Positions 21,896-36,762 of a stretch of DNA of 64,000 nucleotides are shown here, piece after piece (positions within the stretch are counted from its first letter, which is position 1; each line of letters starts with the position of its first letter). Source of the DNA: Lichenibacterium minor (GTDB taxonomy: Bacteria; Pseudomonadota; Alphaproteobacteria; Rhizobiales; Beijerinckiaceae); the NCBI RefSeq assembly GCF_004137685.1, contig NZ_QYBB01000009.1, positions 103,586-167,585 of the forward strand, read 5' to 3'. A program made the position numbers and the translations under genes. The notes beneath the pieces were generated by a model. That model worked only from the letters and a program-made list of their open reading frames with translations. It was not told the DNA's origin and did no database searches.

Positions 21896-22011
21896 TCGGG
21901 CAGATCGCCTATTTCGTGTGCAGCTGCTTCACCGCGTGCCGCCCGTCGGCGATGCAGCCGCCGCAGGGCGATCCGGCGTGGCCGCGGGCGCCCGGCGGCG
22001 GGCCGCCGCGG

Positions 22012-22028
22012 TGGCATGGGAGATGCTT
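22012..22028 (+). promoter_or_regulatory. Predicted sigma-54 promoter of glnII
   Basis: TGGCATGGGAGATGCTT matches the -24/-12 consensus TGGCACG-N4-TTGCW at 10 of 12 defined bases, with GG and GC exactly 12 bases apart. It lies 84 bases before the glnII start. In rhizobia glnII is transcribed by RpoN with NtrC under nitrogen limitation, so position and biology agree. I could not identify a clear NtrC site upstream. Confidence 0.75.
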
Positions 22029-22111
22029 CGGCGCCTGCGCCCGAAAGAGGCTGAGCGCCTCGGTGGGCCGCCTCGGGCCCCACCGCGTCGCACCGAATGA
22101 GAGGAACGCGA

Positions 22112-23155
22112 ATGACGAAATACAAGCTGGAATACCTCTGGCTCGACGGTTACACGCCGGTCCCGAACCTCCGCGGCAAGACGCAGCTCAAGGAATTCGA
22201 CGCCTACCCGACGCTGGATCAGCTCCCGCTGTGGGGCTTCGACGGCTCGTCCACCAAGCAGGCCCCGGGCGGCAGCTCCGACTGCGTGCTGAAGCCGGTC
22301 CGCCATTTCCCCGACAGCACCCGCAAGAACGGCATCCTCGTCATGTGCGAGGTCATGATGCCGGACGGGTCGCCGCACGAATCCAACAAGCGCGCCACCA
22401 TCCTCGACGACGAGGGCGCGTGGTTCGGCTTCGAGCAGGAATACTTCTTCTACGAGAACGGCCGCCCGCTCGGCTTCCCCGAAAGCGGCTATCCGGCGCC
22501 GCAGGGCCCCTACTACACGGGCGTGGGCTATTCCAACGTCGGCCCGGTCGCGCGCGAGATCGTCGAGAAGCACCTCGACCTGTGCCTCGACGCCGGCATC
22601 AACCACGAGGGCATCAACGCCGAGGTGGCGAAGGGCCAGTGGGAGTTCCAGATCTTCGGCAAGGGCTCCAAGCGCGCCGCCGACGAGATGTGGGTCGCCC
22701 GCTACCTGCTGCAGCGCCTGTGCGAGGGCTACGGCATCGACGTCGAGTATCACTGCAAGCCGCTCGGCGACACCGATTGGAACGGGTCGGGCATGCATGC
22801 CAACTTCTCGACCGAACACATGCGCACGGTCGGCGGCAAGGACTACTTCGAAGCCCTGATGAAGGCCTTCGACAAGAACCTGCAGGACCACATCGCGGTC
22901 TACGGGCCCGACAACGACAAGCGCCTCACGGGCAAGCACGAGACGGCGCCCTGGAACAAGTTCTCCTACGGCGTGGCGGACCGCGGCGCCTCGATCCGCG
23001 TGCCGCATTCCTTCGTGAACAACGGCTACAAGGGCTACCTGGAGGATCGCCGCCCGAACTCGCAAGGGGACCCCTACCAGATCGCTTCGCAGATCCTGAA
23101 GACGATCTCCGAGGTGCCCACCGAGGGCAGCGCGATGAAGCAGGCGGCCGAGTAA
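22112..23155 (+). CDS. glnII: Glutamine synthetase type II
   Basis: 347 residues, half the length of a subunit of GSI plus regulatory tail, and eukaryote-like. YKLEYLWLDGYTPVPNLRGKT, LWGFDGSSTKQA, FGFEQEYFF (Glu metal ligands), WEFQIFGKG, NGSGMHANFS and GKHETAPWNKFSYGVADRG are all GSII signatures. It makes glutamine from glutamate, ammonia and ATP. GSII lacks the adenylylation control of GSI and is typically controlled at transcription, in line with the sigma-54-type promoter upstream. ATG 22112 has GAGAGGAAC before it. Confidence 0.97.
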   Translation: MTKYKLEYLWLDGYTPVPNLRGKTQLKEFDAYPTLDQLPLWGFDGSSTKQAPGGSSDCVLKPVRHFPDSTRKNGILVMCEVMMPDGSPHESNKRATILDDEGAWFGFEQEYFFYENGRPLGFPESGYPAPQGPYYTGVGYSNVGPVAREIVEKHLDLCLDAGINHEGINAEVAKGQWEFQIFGKGSKRAADEMWVARYLLQRLCEGYGIDVEYHCKPLGDTDWNGSGMHANFSTEHMRTVGGKDYFEALMKAFDKNLQDHIAVYGPDNDKRLTGKHETAPWNKFSYGVADRGASIRVPHSFVNNGYKGYLEDRRPNSQGDPYQIASQILKTISEVPTEGSAMKQAAE

Positions 23156-23186
23156 CCTCGGCCGATCCCCGTCCACACGCGACCGG

Positions 23187-23211
23187 CGCCGGCGAACCAT
23201 CGCCGGCGTTT
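23187..23211 (+). terminator. Terminator after glnII
   Basis: Perfect 8-base arms CGCCGGCG (23187-23194) and CGCCGGCG (23201-23208), self-complementary, around AACCAT and followed by TTTC. It lies 31 bases after the glnII stop. Confidence 0.7.
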
Positions 23212-23376
23212 CGCGTCGTGGCGGGGACGGGATCGGACGCGAATTCCCGGCGGCTCCCCGATGCCGCGACGAAAACGCGACGGACGACGCGAAGCACCGG
23301 AACGACGGAGCCGACCGGGCGTTCAATCACCAGTGCCGCGGGCGTCCGTCGCCGCGCTTTCCCGGGCCGCGCCGCC

Positions 23377-23565
23377 ATGATCACCCTCATCGACATCGAG
23401 CGCGCCGCGAAGGCCCTGGCTGAAGCGCGCGTGCCGGGCAGCACCCGCCCCGGCGGCCATTACCACCTCAGCGAAGCGTGGCGCGCATTGATCCAGCGGC
23501 AGGCCCGCGCCGACCTCGAACGGGCGGCGTCGCCCCCGCCGGCCGACGCGTCCTGGGCGGCCTGA
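23377..23565 (+). CDS. Small hypothetical protein (62 aa)
   Basis: 62 residues beginning MITLIDIERAAKALAEARVPG, with amphipathic helical character, a central PGGHYHLSEAWRALIQRQ and a Pro/Ala tail. No family recognised. Its last 98 bases overlap the 3' end of the convergent alpha/beta hydrolase gene, whose tail there is low-complexity Arg/Pro, so one of the two frames may be incidental. The protein-like composition of the first 45 residues favours it being real. Confidence 0.4.
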   Translation: MITLIDIERAAKALAEARVPGSTRPGGHYHLSEAWRALIQRQARADLERAASPPPADASWAA

Positions 23566-24481
23566 CCTCCCCGCCCTCGCCGTCCAGCAGGGACGCCACG
23601 GCGTCCACCACCGCATCCGGGTGGGCGTGGTGCAGCATGTGGCCCGCTCCCGCCAGCCATCCGATCCGCGCCGTGGGGATCAGCGCCGCCGCCGGCCCTC
23701 CCTGGGTGAACCCGTTCACCACGATGTCGGCCGTGCCGCACAGGATCCGCACCGGCGCGCGGCATCCCGCGTAGCCCATCGCGCTGCGAAGGAGGTCGGG
23801 CCACAGCGCCATGGCGTTCTCGCCCGCCGACACGGTCTGGCCCGGGCGCGCCGCCTGGGCGAAGGGGAAGGCCGCCGCGAAGTCGCGGGGCATCGCCTGC
23901 GGCAGGAACATGGCCCGGCACAGAGCCCGAAGCAGCGCGGGATCGAGCGTGGCGCCCATCGCGCGGGACAGGAGGTCGCCCGCGACCGGGACGGCCCGGG
24001 GGCCGAACAGCACCTGTTCCAGCCGGGGCTCGGGGAAGCAGATGGGCGCCAGGGCGACGGCGCCCGCGATCTCGTCCGGATGCGCCATGGCATAGGCCAG
24101 CGCCACGGCACCCCCGAACGAATGGCCGCAGATCACCGGCCGTTCGAGCCCGAGCGCCCGGACGGCGCCGCGCAGGGTCTCCATCTGTCCCCACAGCGAC
24201 TCGTCGGCGCCGCGGCGGTGGTCGCTCCAGCCGTGACCCGGGCGGTCGAAGGCGACGCAGCGGGACGAGCGGGCCAGCGCCGGCATCGGGCCGAGGCGCA
24301 TGTCGTCGGCCGTCAACAGGGCGCCGTGGACCAGCACGACGTCGCGGCCCGCCCCGCCTTCGACGTAGGCGAGGCGGCGCCCCTGCGCGGTGTGGACGAA
24401 GCGGCGGTCGGCCGGAACGGGCCTTTCCGGGCGCGGCAGCGCGGCGCGGGGGAACGGCACCGAGGCCGCGGCGGCCGTCAC
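23468..24481 (-). CDS. Alpha/beta hydrolase
   Basis: 337 residues from a GTG start. Oxyanion segment DVVLVHGALL, FDRPGHGWSD, nucleophile elbow CGHSFGGAVALAYAMA (Ser) and a late GAGHMLHHAHP with the catalytic His show a complete catalytic fold. The last 40 or so residues are Arg/Pro-rich and lie outside the domain. It starts 4 bases after the SDR gene ends, so the two form an operon. The substrate is unknown; fluoride-, ester- and lipid-directed members share these motifs. Confidence 0.82.
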   Translation of the reverse strand: MTAAAASVPFPRAALPRPERPVPADRRFVHTAQGRRLAYVEGGAGRDVVLVHGALLTADDMRLGPMPALARSSRCVAFDRPGHGWSDHRRGADESLWGQMETLRGAVRALGLERPVICGHSFGGAVALAYAMAHPDEIAGAVALAPICFPEPRLEQVLFGPRAVPVAGDLLSRAMGATLDPALLRALCRAMFLPQAMPRDFAAAFPFAQAARPGQTVSAGENAMALWPDLLRSAMGYAGCRAPVRILCGTADIVVNGFTQGGPAAALIPTARIGWLAGAGHMLHHAHPDAVVDAVASLLDGEGGEVRPPRTRRPAGATPPVRGRRGPAAGSMRATLR

Positions 24482-24485
24482 GGCG

Positions 24486-25481
24486 TCAGCGCCGGCGACC
24501 GAGCAGCACCGCCGCCGCCAGCGAGGCGCCCGTCGCCAGCAGCGTCGTGGTGACGGGGTTGAGCCCGGCGCGGGTGTAGGCGCTGCGCAGCACGGGGCCG
24601 GGATAGTCGCCCCGCACCTGGCCGGCGTTCTTGGGCCCGTGCAGCGCGCCCGCGGGGTCGCGGGGCTTCTCGCCCTTCCGCTCGAAGGCCGAGATGGCGG
24701 GGGCGAGCAGGTCGTAGGCGCCGGGCGCCACCGTCTTCAGGCTCGACAGCGCCGACGCGGCACCGCCGACGTAGATCTCGCGCCGCGGGTGAACGGCGGC
24801 GTGGAGCACGGCTTCCGCCACCTCCTCGGGCCGGTACAGGGGCGGCGGCAGGGTCGGCTCGCGGTCCATGTAGTTGCGGGCGCGGTGCGGCAGCGGCGTG
24901 TCGATCGAGGCCGGCTTGACCAGCGTGACGCCGATCGGCGCGCCGTCCTGCAGCAGCTCCATCCGCAGCGCGTCCGTGAACCCCTTCACGGCGTGTTTGG
25001 AGGCGCAGTACATGCCCTGCAGCGGGAAGGCGAGGTCGGACGCGACGCTGCCGACGTTGACCAGGGCGCCGCCCTTGCCGCGCAGGTGCTCGACGGCCAC
25101 CAGCGACCCGTTGACCGTGCCCCAGAAATTGGTCCGCATCAGCCGCTCGTGGTCGCGCTCCTCGACCCGCCACAACTCGCCGTAGATCGTGATGCCGGCG
25201 ACGTTGATCCAGGTGTCGAAGCCGCCGAAGCTGTCCACGGCGGTCTGCGCCGCGGCCGCGACGGCGGCCCGGTCGCCGACGTCCGCCACCGCCACGGCGA
25301 CCCTGCCGCCTTCCGCCGACAGGCGGGCCGCCTCGGCTTCCAGCGCGGCCTCGTCGCGCGCCACCATGACGACGCGCGCCCCGCGCCCGACGGCCATGCG
25401 GACGGTGGCGAGGCCGATGCCGGAGGACGCGCCGGTCACGACGATCGTCTGCTGGGCCAGGGGTTTCAGGGACGCGGTCAT
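24486..25481 (-). CDS. SDR-family oxidoreductase with C-terminal membrane anchor
   Basis: 331 residues. The NAD(P) motif TGASSGIG, NVAG and catalytic YCASK with an upstream Ser (NVGSVASD) make a classical short-chain dehydrogenase. After about residue 240 there is an extension ending in the hydrophobic TTTLLATGASLAAAVLLG plus RRR, suggesting a tail anchor in the inner membrane. The ATG complement is at 25481. It is the first gene of a two-gene operon with the alpha/beta hydrolase. Substrate not predictable. Confidence 0.85.
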   Translation of the reverse strand: MTASLKPLAQQTIVVTGASSGIGLATVRMAVGRGARVVMVARDEAALEAEAARLSAEGGRVAVAVADVGDRAAVAAAAQTAVDSFGGFDTWINVAGITIYGELWRVEERDHERLMRTNFWGTVNGSLVAVEHLRGKGGALVNVGSVASDLAFPLQGMYCASKHAVKGFTDALRMELLQDGAPIGVTLVKPASIDTPLPHRARNYMDREPTLPPPLYRPEEVAEAVLHAAVHPRREIYVGGAASALSSLKTVAPGAYDLLAPAISAFERKGEKPRDPAGALHGPKNAGQVRGDYPGPVLRSAYTRAGLNPVTTTLLATGASLAAAVLLGRRR

Positions 25482-25871
25482 GGGCACCTCGGCGGGCGCC
25501 GCGGAGAAAAGTGGGCGCCGTCTCGAGGGCACAACGATGCACCCCGGCAAAGCGCGCTGCGGCCGAACCGCGCGAAACGCGAAACCCGGCGGCGCGCCGC
25601 CCGCCCGGGCCGCCCGTCCCGGCTCGGACGAGCTCGCCCGCGGCGGAACGGGGGCGGGATTCCCCCCCGAGCAAGTGCCTGCAATTGGTTGAGAATGCAG
25701 GCTCGCCTTTCGGCGGATTTCCTGCCACAGGTCGGTCGCGGTCGCGGCTTCGCCGGGCTCCCCCGGACGACGGCGACCTCGCCGGCCCGGCGCGGGACGG
25801 GGAAGGTGGAGCGCACCTGCACGCGGCCTCCCCGGAGGGGGGCGCTCGATCTCGGACGTGAGGGCCTTCCC
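25482..25871. other. Divergent intergenic region SDR-glgP
   Basis: 390 bases without a gene, between the leftward SDR operon and the rightward glycogen genes. Its most visible structure is a dyad at 25677-25702: GCCTGCA and TGCAGGC separated by 12 bases with the AT-rich centre ATTGGTTGAGAA. This could be an operator or a hairpin. The region must contain both promoters; no unambiguous boxes were found. Confidence 0.5.
25677..25702. promoter_or_regulatory. Dyad GCCTGCA-N12-TGCAGGC
   Basis: Perfect 7-base arms around an unusually AT-rich 12-base centre in a GC-rich region. The spacing suits a dimeric regulator. It is the only obvious operator candidate ahead of the glycogen cluster. Confidence 0.4.
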
Positions 25872-28370
<2,499 letters not shown>

Positions 28371-28515
28371 AACCAGCCGTCGGGCGGCGCGGACGGGCCG
28401 TCGTCGCCGGCCCCCGGGGCCGGGACGGGGATCACGAGCCCGCGCGGCGGATGGGGGGAGGCGGGTTTCCGGGTCGCGGCGCGATCGGGCGGGAACCGTG
28501 AGCGAGGGAGACACC

Positions 28516-30720
28516 ATGGCGGGCAGCGGCTGGCAGGCGAGCGACGGTGATGTCGCCGCCATCTTGGCCGCGCGCCATGGCGACCCCTTTGCGATCCTCG
28601 GGCAGCACGCCACGCCCGACGGGACCGTGGTGCGGGCCTTCGTGCCCTACGCCGAAACCCTCCACGCGCTCGACGCCGACGGCCGCGAAACCGAGCTCGC
28701 GCCCCGGCCCGGCGCCGAAGGCTTCTTCGAAGGGCTGGTGGCGGACGGGCACCGGCGCCACCGCCTGCGCGCCGGCAACGCCGGCGGCACCTGGGACTTC
28801 GAGAACCCGTACGGCTTCGGCCCCGTGCTGGGCGCGCTCGACGACCACCTCTTCGTCGAAGGGACCCATCGGGAGCTGTACCGCCAGCTCGGCGCCCACC
28901 CGCGCCGCCACGAGGGCGTCGACGGGGTGCATTTCGCCGTGTGGGCACCCAACGCCAGCCGCGTTTCCGTGGTCGGCGACTTCAACGACTGGGACGGCCG
29001 CCGCCTCGCCATGCGCCGCCGCATCGAAAGCGGCCTGTGGGAAATCTTCGCGCCCGGCGTCGCGCCCGGCACGCGCTACAAATACGAGGTGGTGAGCCGC
29101 GACGGCGCCCTGCTGCCGCTCAAGGCCGACCCGGTCGGCTTCCAGGGCGAGTTGCGCCCCTCGACGGCGTCCGAGGTGGTGGACCCGACGCCCCACGCCT
29201 GGACGGACGCGGCCTTCCTGGCCGAGCGGGGGCGCGGCGACAAGCGCCGGCTGCCCATGTCGACCTACGAGGTCCACCTCGGCTCGTGGAAGCGCCCCGA
29301 CGGCGGCGGCTTCCCCACCTACGACGCGCTCGCCGACGAGCTCATCCCCTACGCGGTCGACCTGGGCTTCACCCATCTCGAGCTGATGCCCGTGTCCGAG
29401 CACCCGCTCGACGCCTCCTGGGGCTACCAGCCCGTGGGGCTCTACGCCCCCACCCGCCGCTTCGGCGACGCCGCCGGCTTCGCCCGCTTCGTCGACCGGG
29501 CGCACGCGGCCGGCCTCGGCGTCATCGTCGACTGGGTGCCGGCGCATTTCCCCGTCGACGTCCACGGCCTCGCCAAGTTCGACGGCACGTCGCTCTACGA
29601 CGACGCCGACCCGCGCCGCGGCTTCCACCCGGACTGGAACACCGCCATCTACGACTTCGGGCGGCCGGAGGTGGCGGGCTTCCTCGCCGCCAACGCGGTC
29701 TACTGGCTCGACGAGTTCCACGTCGACGGGCTGCGCGTCGACGCGGTGGCGTCGATGCTCTACCTCGATTATTCGCGCAAGGCCGGGGAATGGGTCCCCA
29801 ACGTGGACGGCGGCAACGACAACCGCGAAGCCGTCGACTTCCTGAAGCGCGTCAACGCGCTCGTCTACGCCACCCACCCCGGCGCCGTGACGATCGCGGA
29901 AGAATCCACCTCCTGGCCCGGCGTGTCGCGCCCCGTCCACGCGGGCGGGCTCGGCTTCGGCTTCAAGTGGAACATGGGGTGGATGCACGACACGCTGGAG
30001 TTCATGGCGCAGGACCCGGTGCATCGGCGCTGGCACTACGATCGCATGACCTTCGGCCTGCTCTACGCCTTCTCGGAGAACTTCGTCCTGCCGCTGAGCC
30101 ACGACGAGGTCGTGCACGGCAAGAAGTCCATCGCGTCCAAGATGCCGGGCGACGAATGGCAGAAGTTCGCCAACCTCCGCGCCTATTACGGCTTCATGTG
30201 GGGCCACCCGGGCAAGAAGCTGCTGTTCATGGGTTCGGAGTTCGGCCAGACCGCCGAATGGAACTTCGACGGGAGCCTCGACTGGCACCTGCTGCGATAC
30301 GACGTCCACCGCGGCGTGCAGGACCTGGTCCGCGACCTCAACGGGATCTACCGGGACACGCCGTCGCTCCACGCGCGGGACTGCGAGCCCGAGGGCTTCC
30401 GCTGGGTGGTGGCGGACGACCACGCCAACTCGGTGCTGGCCTGGCTGCGCTTCGGCGAGCCCGGGGACGCCCCGGTGCTGGTCGTGTGCAACTTCACGCC
30501 GGTGCCGCGCACCGGCTACCGCCTGGGCCTGCCGTTGGCGGGCCGGTGGCGGGAACTGCTCAACACCGACGCGGGGCGCTACGGGGGATCGAACCTCGGG
30601 AACCTCGGGGGCGTTACCGCCAAGGCCGAGCCGTCGCACGGGCTGCCGGCCTCCGCCGAGGTGGTGCTGCCGCCGCTCGCCACGGTGTTCTTCACATTCG
30701 CGGGTGACGGGGCGCGTTGA
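28516..30720 (+). CDS. glgB: 1,4-alpha-glucan branching enzyme
   Basis: 734 residues. An N-terminal CBM48 repeat ([29 protein letters not shown], core [11 protein letters not shown]) precedes a GH13 barrel. Catalytic residues: nucleophile Asp in [16 protein letters not shown], acid Glu in IAEESTSWP, and Asp in [10 protein letters not shown]. It introduces alpha-1,6 branches into glycogen. ATG 28516 has GAGGGAG five bases upstream; a GTG at 28498 is less well placed. Confidence 0.96.
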   Translation: MAGSGWQASDGDVAAILAARHGDPFAILGQHATPDGTVVRAFVPYAETLHALDADGRETELAPRPGAEGFFEGLVADGHRRHRLRAGNAGGTWDFENPYGFGPVLGALDDHLFVEGTHRELYRQLGAHPRRHEGVDGVHFAVWAPNASRVSVVGDFNDWDGRRLAMRRRIESGLWEIFAPGVAPGTRYKYEVVSRDGALLPLKADPVGFQGELRPSTASEVVDPTPHAWTDAAFLAERGRGDKRRLPMSTYEVHLGSWKRPDGGGFPTYDALADELIPYAVDLGFTHLELMPVSEHPLDASWGYQPVGLYAPTRRFGDAAGFARFVDRAHAAGLGVIVDWVPAHFPVDVHGLAKFDGTSLYDDADPRRGFHPDWNTAIYDFGRPEVAGFLAANAVYWLDEFHVDGLRVDAVASMLYLDYSRKAGEWVPNVDGGNDNREAVDFLKRVNALVYATHPGAVTIAEESTSWPGVSRPVHAGGLGFGFKWNMGWMHDTLEFMAQDPVHRRWHYDRMTFGLLYAFSENFVLPLSHDEVVHGKKSIASKMPGDEWQKFANLRAYYGFMWGHPGKKLLFMGSEFGQTAEWNFDGSLDWHLLRYDVHRGVQDLVRDLNGIYRDTPSLHARDCEPEGFRWVVADDHANSVLAWLRFGEPGDAPVLVVCNFTPVPRTGYRLGLPLAGRWRELLNTDAGRYGGSNLGNLGGVTAKAEPSHGLPASAEVVLPPLATVFFTFAGDGAR

Positions 30721-30807
30721 ACGCCCCGCATCCTGCGAAGGTTCGATAAACAAGGGGCCGCGGCGGCGATCGGCGCAGCGGCAATCCGCGAGTCCGGGGG
30801 GAAGACG

Positions 30808-32076
30808 ATGTACGACAGACCGACGGGACAGGCTCCGATCTCCCGCACCGCCATGGCCTACGTGCTGGCCGGGGGGCGGGGCTCGCGCCTCCTGGAGCTG
30901 ACCGACCGGCGCGCCAAGCCCGCCGTGTATTTCGGCGGCAAGACCCGCATCATCGACTTCGCGCTGTCCAACGCGCTGAACTCCGGCATCCGCCGCATCG
31001 CGGTGGCGACGCAGTACAAGGCCCACAGCCTCATCCGCCATCTCGGCCGCGGCTGGAATTTCCTGCGCCCCGAGCGCAACGAAAGCTTCGACGTGCTCCC
31101 CGCCTCGCAGCGCGTCGACGAGAACATGTGGTACCTCGGCACCGCCGACGCCGTGTACCAGAACATCGACATCATCGAGTCCTACGACCCGAAATACATG
31201 GTCATCCTGGCGGGCGACCACGTCTACAAGATGGACTACGAGAAGATGCTGCAGCAGCACGTCGACTCGGGGGCCGACGTGACGGTGGGCTGCCTCGAGG
31301 TGCCGCGGCTGGAAGCCGTGGCGTTCGGCGTGATGCACGTCGACGCGTCGAACAGGATCATCTCGTTCCTCGAGAAGCCCAAGGACCCGCCCGCCATGCC
31401 GGGCAAGCCCGACGTGGCGCTGGCCTCCATGGGCATCTACGTCTTCGAAACCAAGTTCCTGATCGAGGCGCTGAAGCGGGACGCCGCCAAGCCCGACTCG
31501 CAGCGCGACTTCGGCAAGGACATCATCCCCGAGATCGTGGCGCAGGGGAAAGCGGTGGCGCACCACTTCTCCCAGTCCTGCGTGCGCTCGACGCACGAGA
31601 ACGAGGCCTATTGGCGCGACGTCGGCACGCTCGACGCCTATTGGGAAGCCAACATCGACCTCACCGCGGTGGTGCCGAGCCTCGACCTGTTCGACCAGGA
31701 CTGGCCCATCTGGACCTACAACGAGCTCACCGCGCCGGCGAAGTTCGTCCACGACGCCGACAACCGCCGCGGCGTCGCGATCTCGTCGCTGGTGTCGGGC
31801 GGGTGCCTCGTGTCGGGCGCCGGCATCCACAATTCGCTGCTGTTCACCGGGGTGCGGGTGAACTCCTACAGCCACGTCGACCGGGCCGTGATCCTGCCCT
31901 ACGTCAACGTCGGCCGCGGCGCGCGCCTGCGCAACTGCGTGGTCGACAGCGGCGTGCAGATCCCGGACGGCATGGTGATCGGCGACGACCCCGAACTCGA
32001 CGGCCGCCGCTTCCGCCGCACCGAGAAGGGCATCTCCCTCGTCACGCAGTCGATGCTCGACCGCATGAACACCTGA
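30808..32076 (+). CDS. glgC: Glucose-1-phosphate adenylyltransferase
   Basis: 422 residues. Nucleotidyltransferase motif [27 protein letters not shown], with the activator/substrate-binding region typical of bacterial Glg[13 protein letters not shown] and [10 protein letters not shown] form the active site. The C-terminal left-handed beta helix includes [16 protein letters not shown]. It makes ADP-glucose, the committed and usually allosterically controlled step. GGGGGGAAGACG precedes the ATG. Confidence 0.96.
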   Translation: MYDRPTGQAPISRTAMAYVLAGGRGSRLLELTDRRAKPAVYFGGKTRIIDFALSNALNSGIRRIAVATQYKAHSLIRHLGRGWNFLRPERNESFDVLPASQRVDENMWYLGTADAVYQNIDIIESYDPKYMVILAGDHVYKMDYEKMLQQHVDSGADVTVGCLEVPRLEAVAFGVMHVDASNRIISFLEKPKDPPAMPGKPDVALASMGIYVFETKFLIEALKRDAAKPDSQRDFGKDIIPEIVAQGKAVAHHFSQSCVRSTHENEAYWRDVGTLDAYWEANIDLTAVVPSLDLFDQDWPIWTYNELTAPAKFVHDADNRRGVAISSLVSGGCLVSGAGIHNSLLFTGVRVNSYSHVDRAVILPYVNVGRGARLRNCVVDSGVQIPDGMVIGDDPELDGRRFRRTEKGISLVTQSMLDRMNT

Positions 32077-32129
32077 GAGCCGGTCCCGGCGCGCCCCGGC
32101 CTTCCGCGGGGCCCCGGGCCCGCCTCCCG

Positions 32130-32172
32130 GGCCCCGCCCCGGACCCCGCCGAAGGCCGGTGGCCTTCGGAAC
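32130..32172. repeat. Dispersed palindromic intergenic element, copy 3
   Basis: GGGCCCCGCCCCGGACCCCG is followed by a hairpin with 9-base arms CCGAAGGCC (32149-32157) and GGCCTTCGG (32161-32169) around GGT. It is nearly the same as the 2.27 kb copy, including the trailing AACCCG. It sits inside an operon (glgC-glgA), so simple full termination is unlikely. Confidence 0.6.
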
Positions 32173-32194
32173 CCGATCCCCCGAGTGATCCCCC

Positions 32195-35412
<3,218 letters not shown>

Positions 35413-35848
35413 GGGGGTGGGGCGCCCGGCTCGGGGGAAAGGGCCGGGCGGAAGGGCTGGGTTGTGCCAGGAGCGGACGATGGTTGGTCACCTGATTCCG
35501 GACATTCAGGCCTGATCGTCAAACCGGCCGCAGTCGACCCAACTCGGTAGGTTCAGCAATCGACGACCTCGCTTCGAGGCAGACGTTCGGGGCGCATCGC
35601 TCTGAGTGTCCGTGCGATAAGGGCAAGGTACGTTGAAAACCGATGTGTATCGACGCCGAGCGCAGCAACCGTTGCGCCCGGCGCGAGCACGCTGATGTCG
35701 TCGATCGGCCCCAAAAGCTTGGGTTTAACGGAACCCTTCGAACTTAGGCTCAGAACACGTCACATGTGACTTTACGCTCAAATTAGGTACTTGCTCGGCA
35801 GTCCTGAGGTATCTAAATTGGTGCAGTCTGCGAGAGCGTGCGTGGCTG
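35413..35848. other. Left flank of the island and upstream region of the HARE/CHAT operon
   Basis: 436 bases. The first 80 or so are GC-rich like the core; composition then changes. It contains one end of an 11-base inverted repeat (35498-35508) and a perfect palindrome at 35759-35770. A 60-codon open stretch on the minus strand ending at 35553 lacks a start and a family match, and may be a gene remnant. A weak promoter candidate is TTGCTC (35791-35796) with TAAATT (35814-35819), spaced 17. Confidence 0.5.
35759..35770. promoter_or_regulatory. Perfect 12-base palindrome upstream of the HARE/CHAT operon
   Basis: GTCACATGTGAC is a perfect palindrome, 20 bases before the weak -35 box and 78 bases before the first start codon. 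A dimeric DNA-binding protein is the natural reader; the winged-helix product of the first gene is a possible autoregulator, which is speculation. Confidence 0.45.
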
Positions 35849-36754
35849 ATGGATTCGTACCTAGAGATCGCACAGCACGTCCTTCGAGCTTCCCGGCGCC
35901 CGATGACGGCTCTCGGCATACTCGAAGCTGCCTATGCAGCATCCATCGTTCCCCGCCACCTGTTTGGCCATACGCAGGAAAAAACGCTGCAGGCTCGTCT
36001 AAGCGAGGACATCTTGAGAAGCGCGCACTCCGCTTTTTTCAGAACGGAGCCGGGCTACTTCTTCCTTTATGAGTTGATGACCGACCCTGCGATCCCCGTC
36101 CAGTATAAGGAGAAATTTGAAGCACGGCGGCGTACCCGCGATTTGCATATTTCACCATTCCTAGCAGTAGACCAAGACTACTTTGCCAAGTGCGACCACA
36201 AGCTTCGGCATGACTGGCACGAGTTTGTCCGTGCTGCGGAGACGTGCAACGCCATCCACTACCTTCAGCACAAGAAGGATAATGAAGCGGCTCTCGTTGT
36301 CTGGACTTTCTCGATCGTCAGGCGAGGCACAGAGGTGCTATCATACAGAACCGGCCGCTATCGCAATGATACTGACACGTTTGCCAATAAACGCACAATA
36401 GGCTTTCCAGGCGTTGTCAACTTCTTCGACTGCACGCTGTTTTCAGATGGCGACTACGGCGCCAAGGAAAACGCTTTGGGAGCGATCATCGCCGATCTCG
36501 ACATCTCTGCCATAGCTATGCATGGCGAGAAGCTCCCGGAACCAGAGCCGCGCTGCACTCTGCGAGTGAAGAGAGACGGCGATCAGGAAGTTCTACTGTT
36601 GGTTATGGAATGGAAGTGCCCGGCATGGTTTGAACCGACGACACGTCGTCTTTCATTGAACGACCCGCGCTGGCTTGACCTGCGCACCCAAAATCATTTT
36701 AACGACTTCGAGCCTTGGACAAAGGCCACTCTAGACGCGCTTTGTGAAATTTAA
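35849..36754 (+). CDS. HARE-HTH protein with degenerate Nudix-like domain (putative sensor)
   Basis: 301 residues. Residues 3 to 73 fit the HARE winged-helix domain (YLEIAQHVLRASRRPMTALG, then GHTQEKTLQARLSEDI, ending FFRTEPGYFFL), found in restriction-associated and chromatin proteins. Residues about 145 to 255 read like a Nudix fold (KRTIGFPGVVNFFDCTL, then DYGAKENALGAIIADLDI), but the box that should hold RExxEE reads GAIIAD, so hydrolysis is unlikely and ligand binding is possible. It is 8 bases upstream of the HEAT-CHAT gene. Codons are AT-richer than the flanks. HARE call is moderately sure; the Nudix call is tentative; function unknown. Confidence 0.7.
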   Translation: MDSYLEIAQHVLRASRRPMTALGILEAAYAASIVPRHLFGHTQEKTLQARLSEDILRSAHSAFFRTEPGYFFLYELMTDPAIPVQYKEKFEARRRTRDLHISPFLAVDQDYFAKCDHKLRHDWHEFVRAAETCNAIHYLQHKKDNEAALVVWTFSIVRRGTEVLSYRTGRYRNDTDTFANKRTIGFPGVVNFFDCTLFSDGDYGAKENALGAIIADLDISAIAMHGEKLPEPEPRCTLRVKRDGDQEVLLLVMEWKCPAWFEPTTRRLSLNDPRWLDLRTQNHFNDFEPWTKATLDALCEI

Positions 36755-36762
36755 GTCTTAAA

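Noticed and set aside
35553..35747. Possible gene remnant on the minus strand ending TLRAMRPERLPRSEVVDC
   Set aside because: It reads protein-like for about 60 codons but has no start codon and no family I recognise; kept only as a comment on the island flank.
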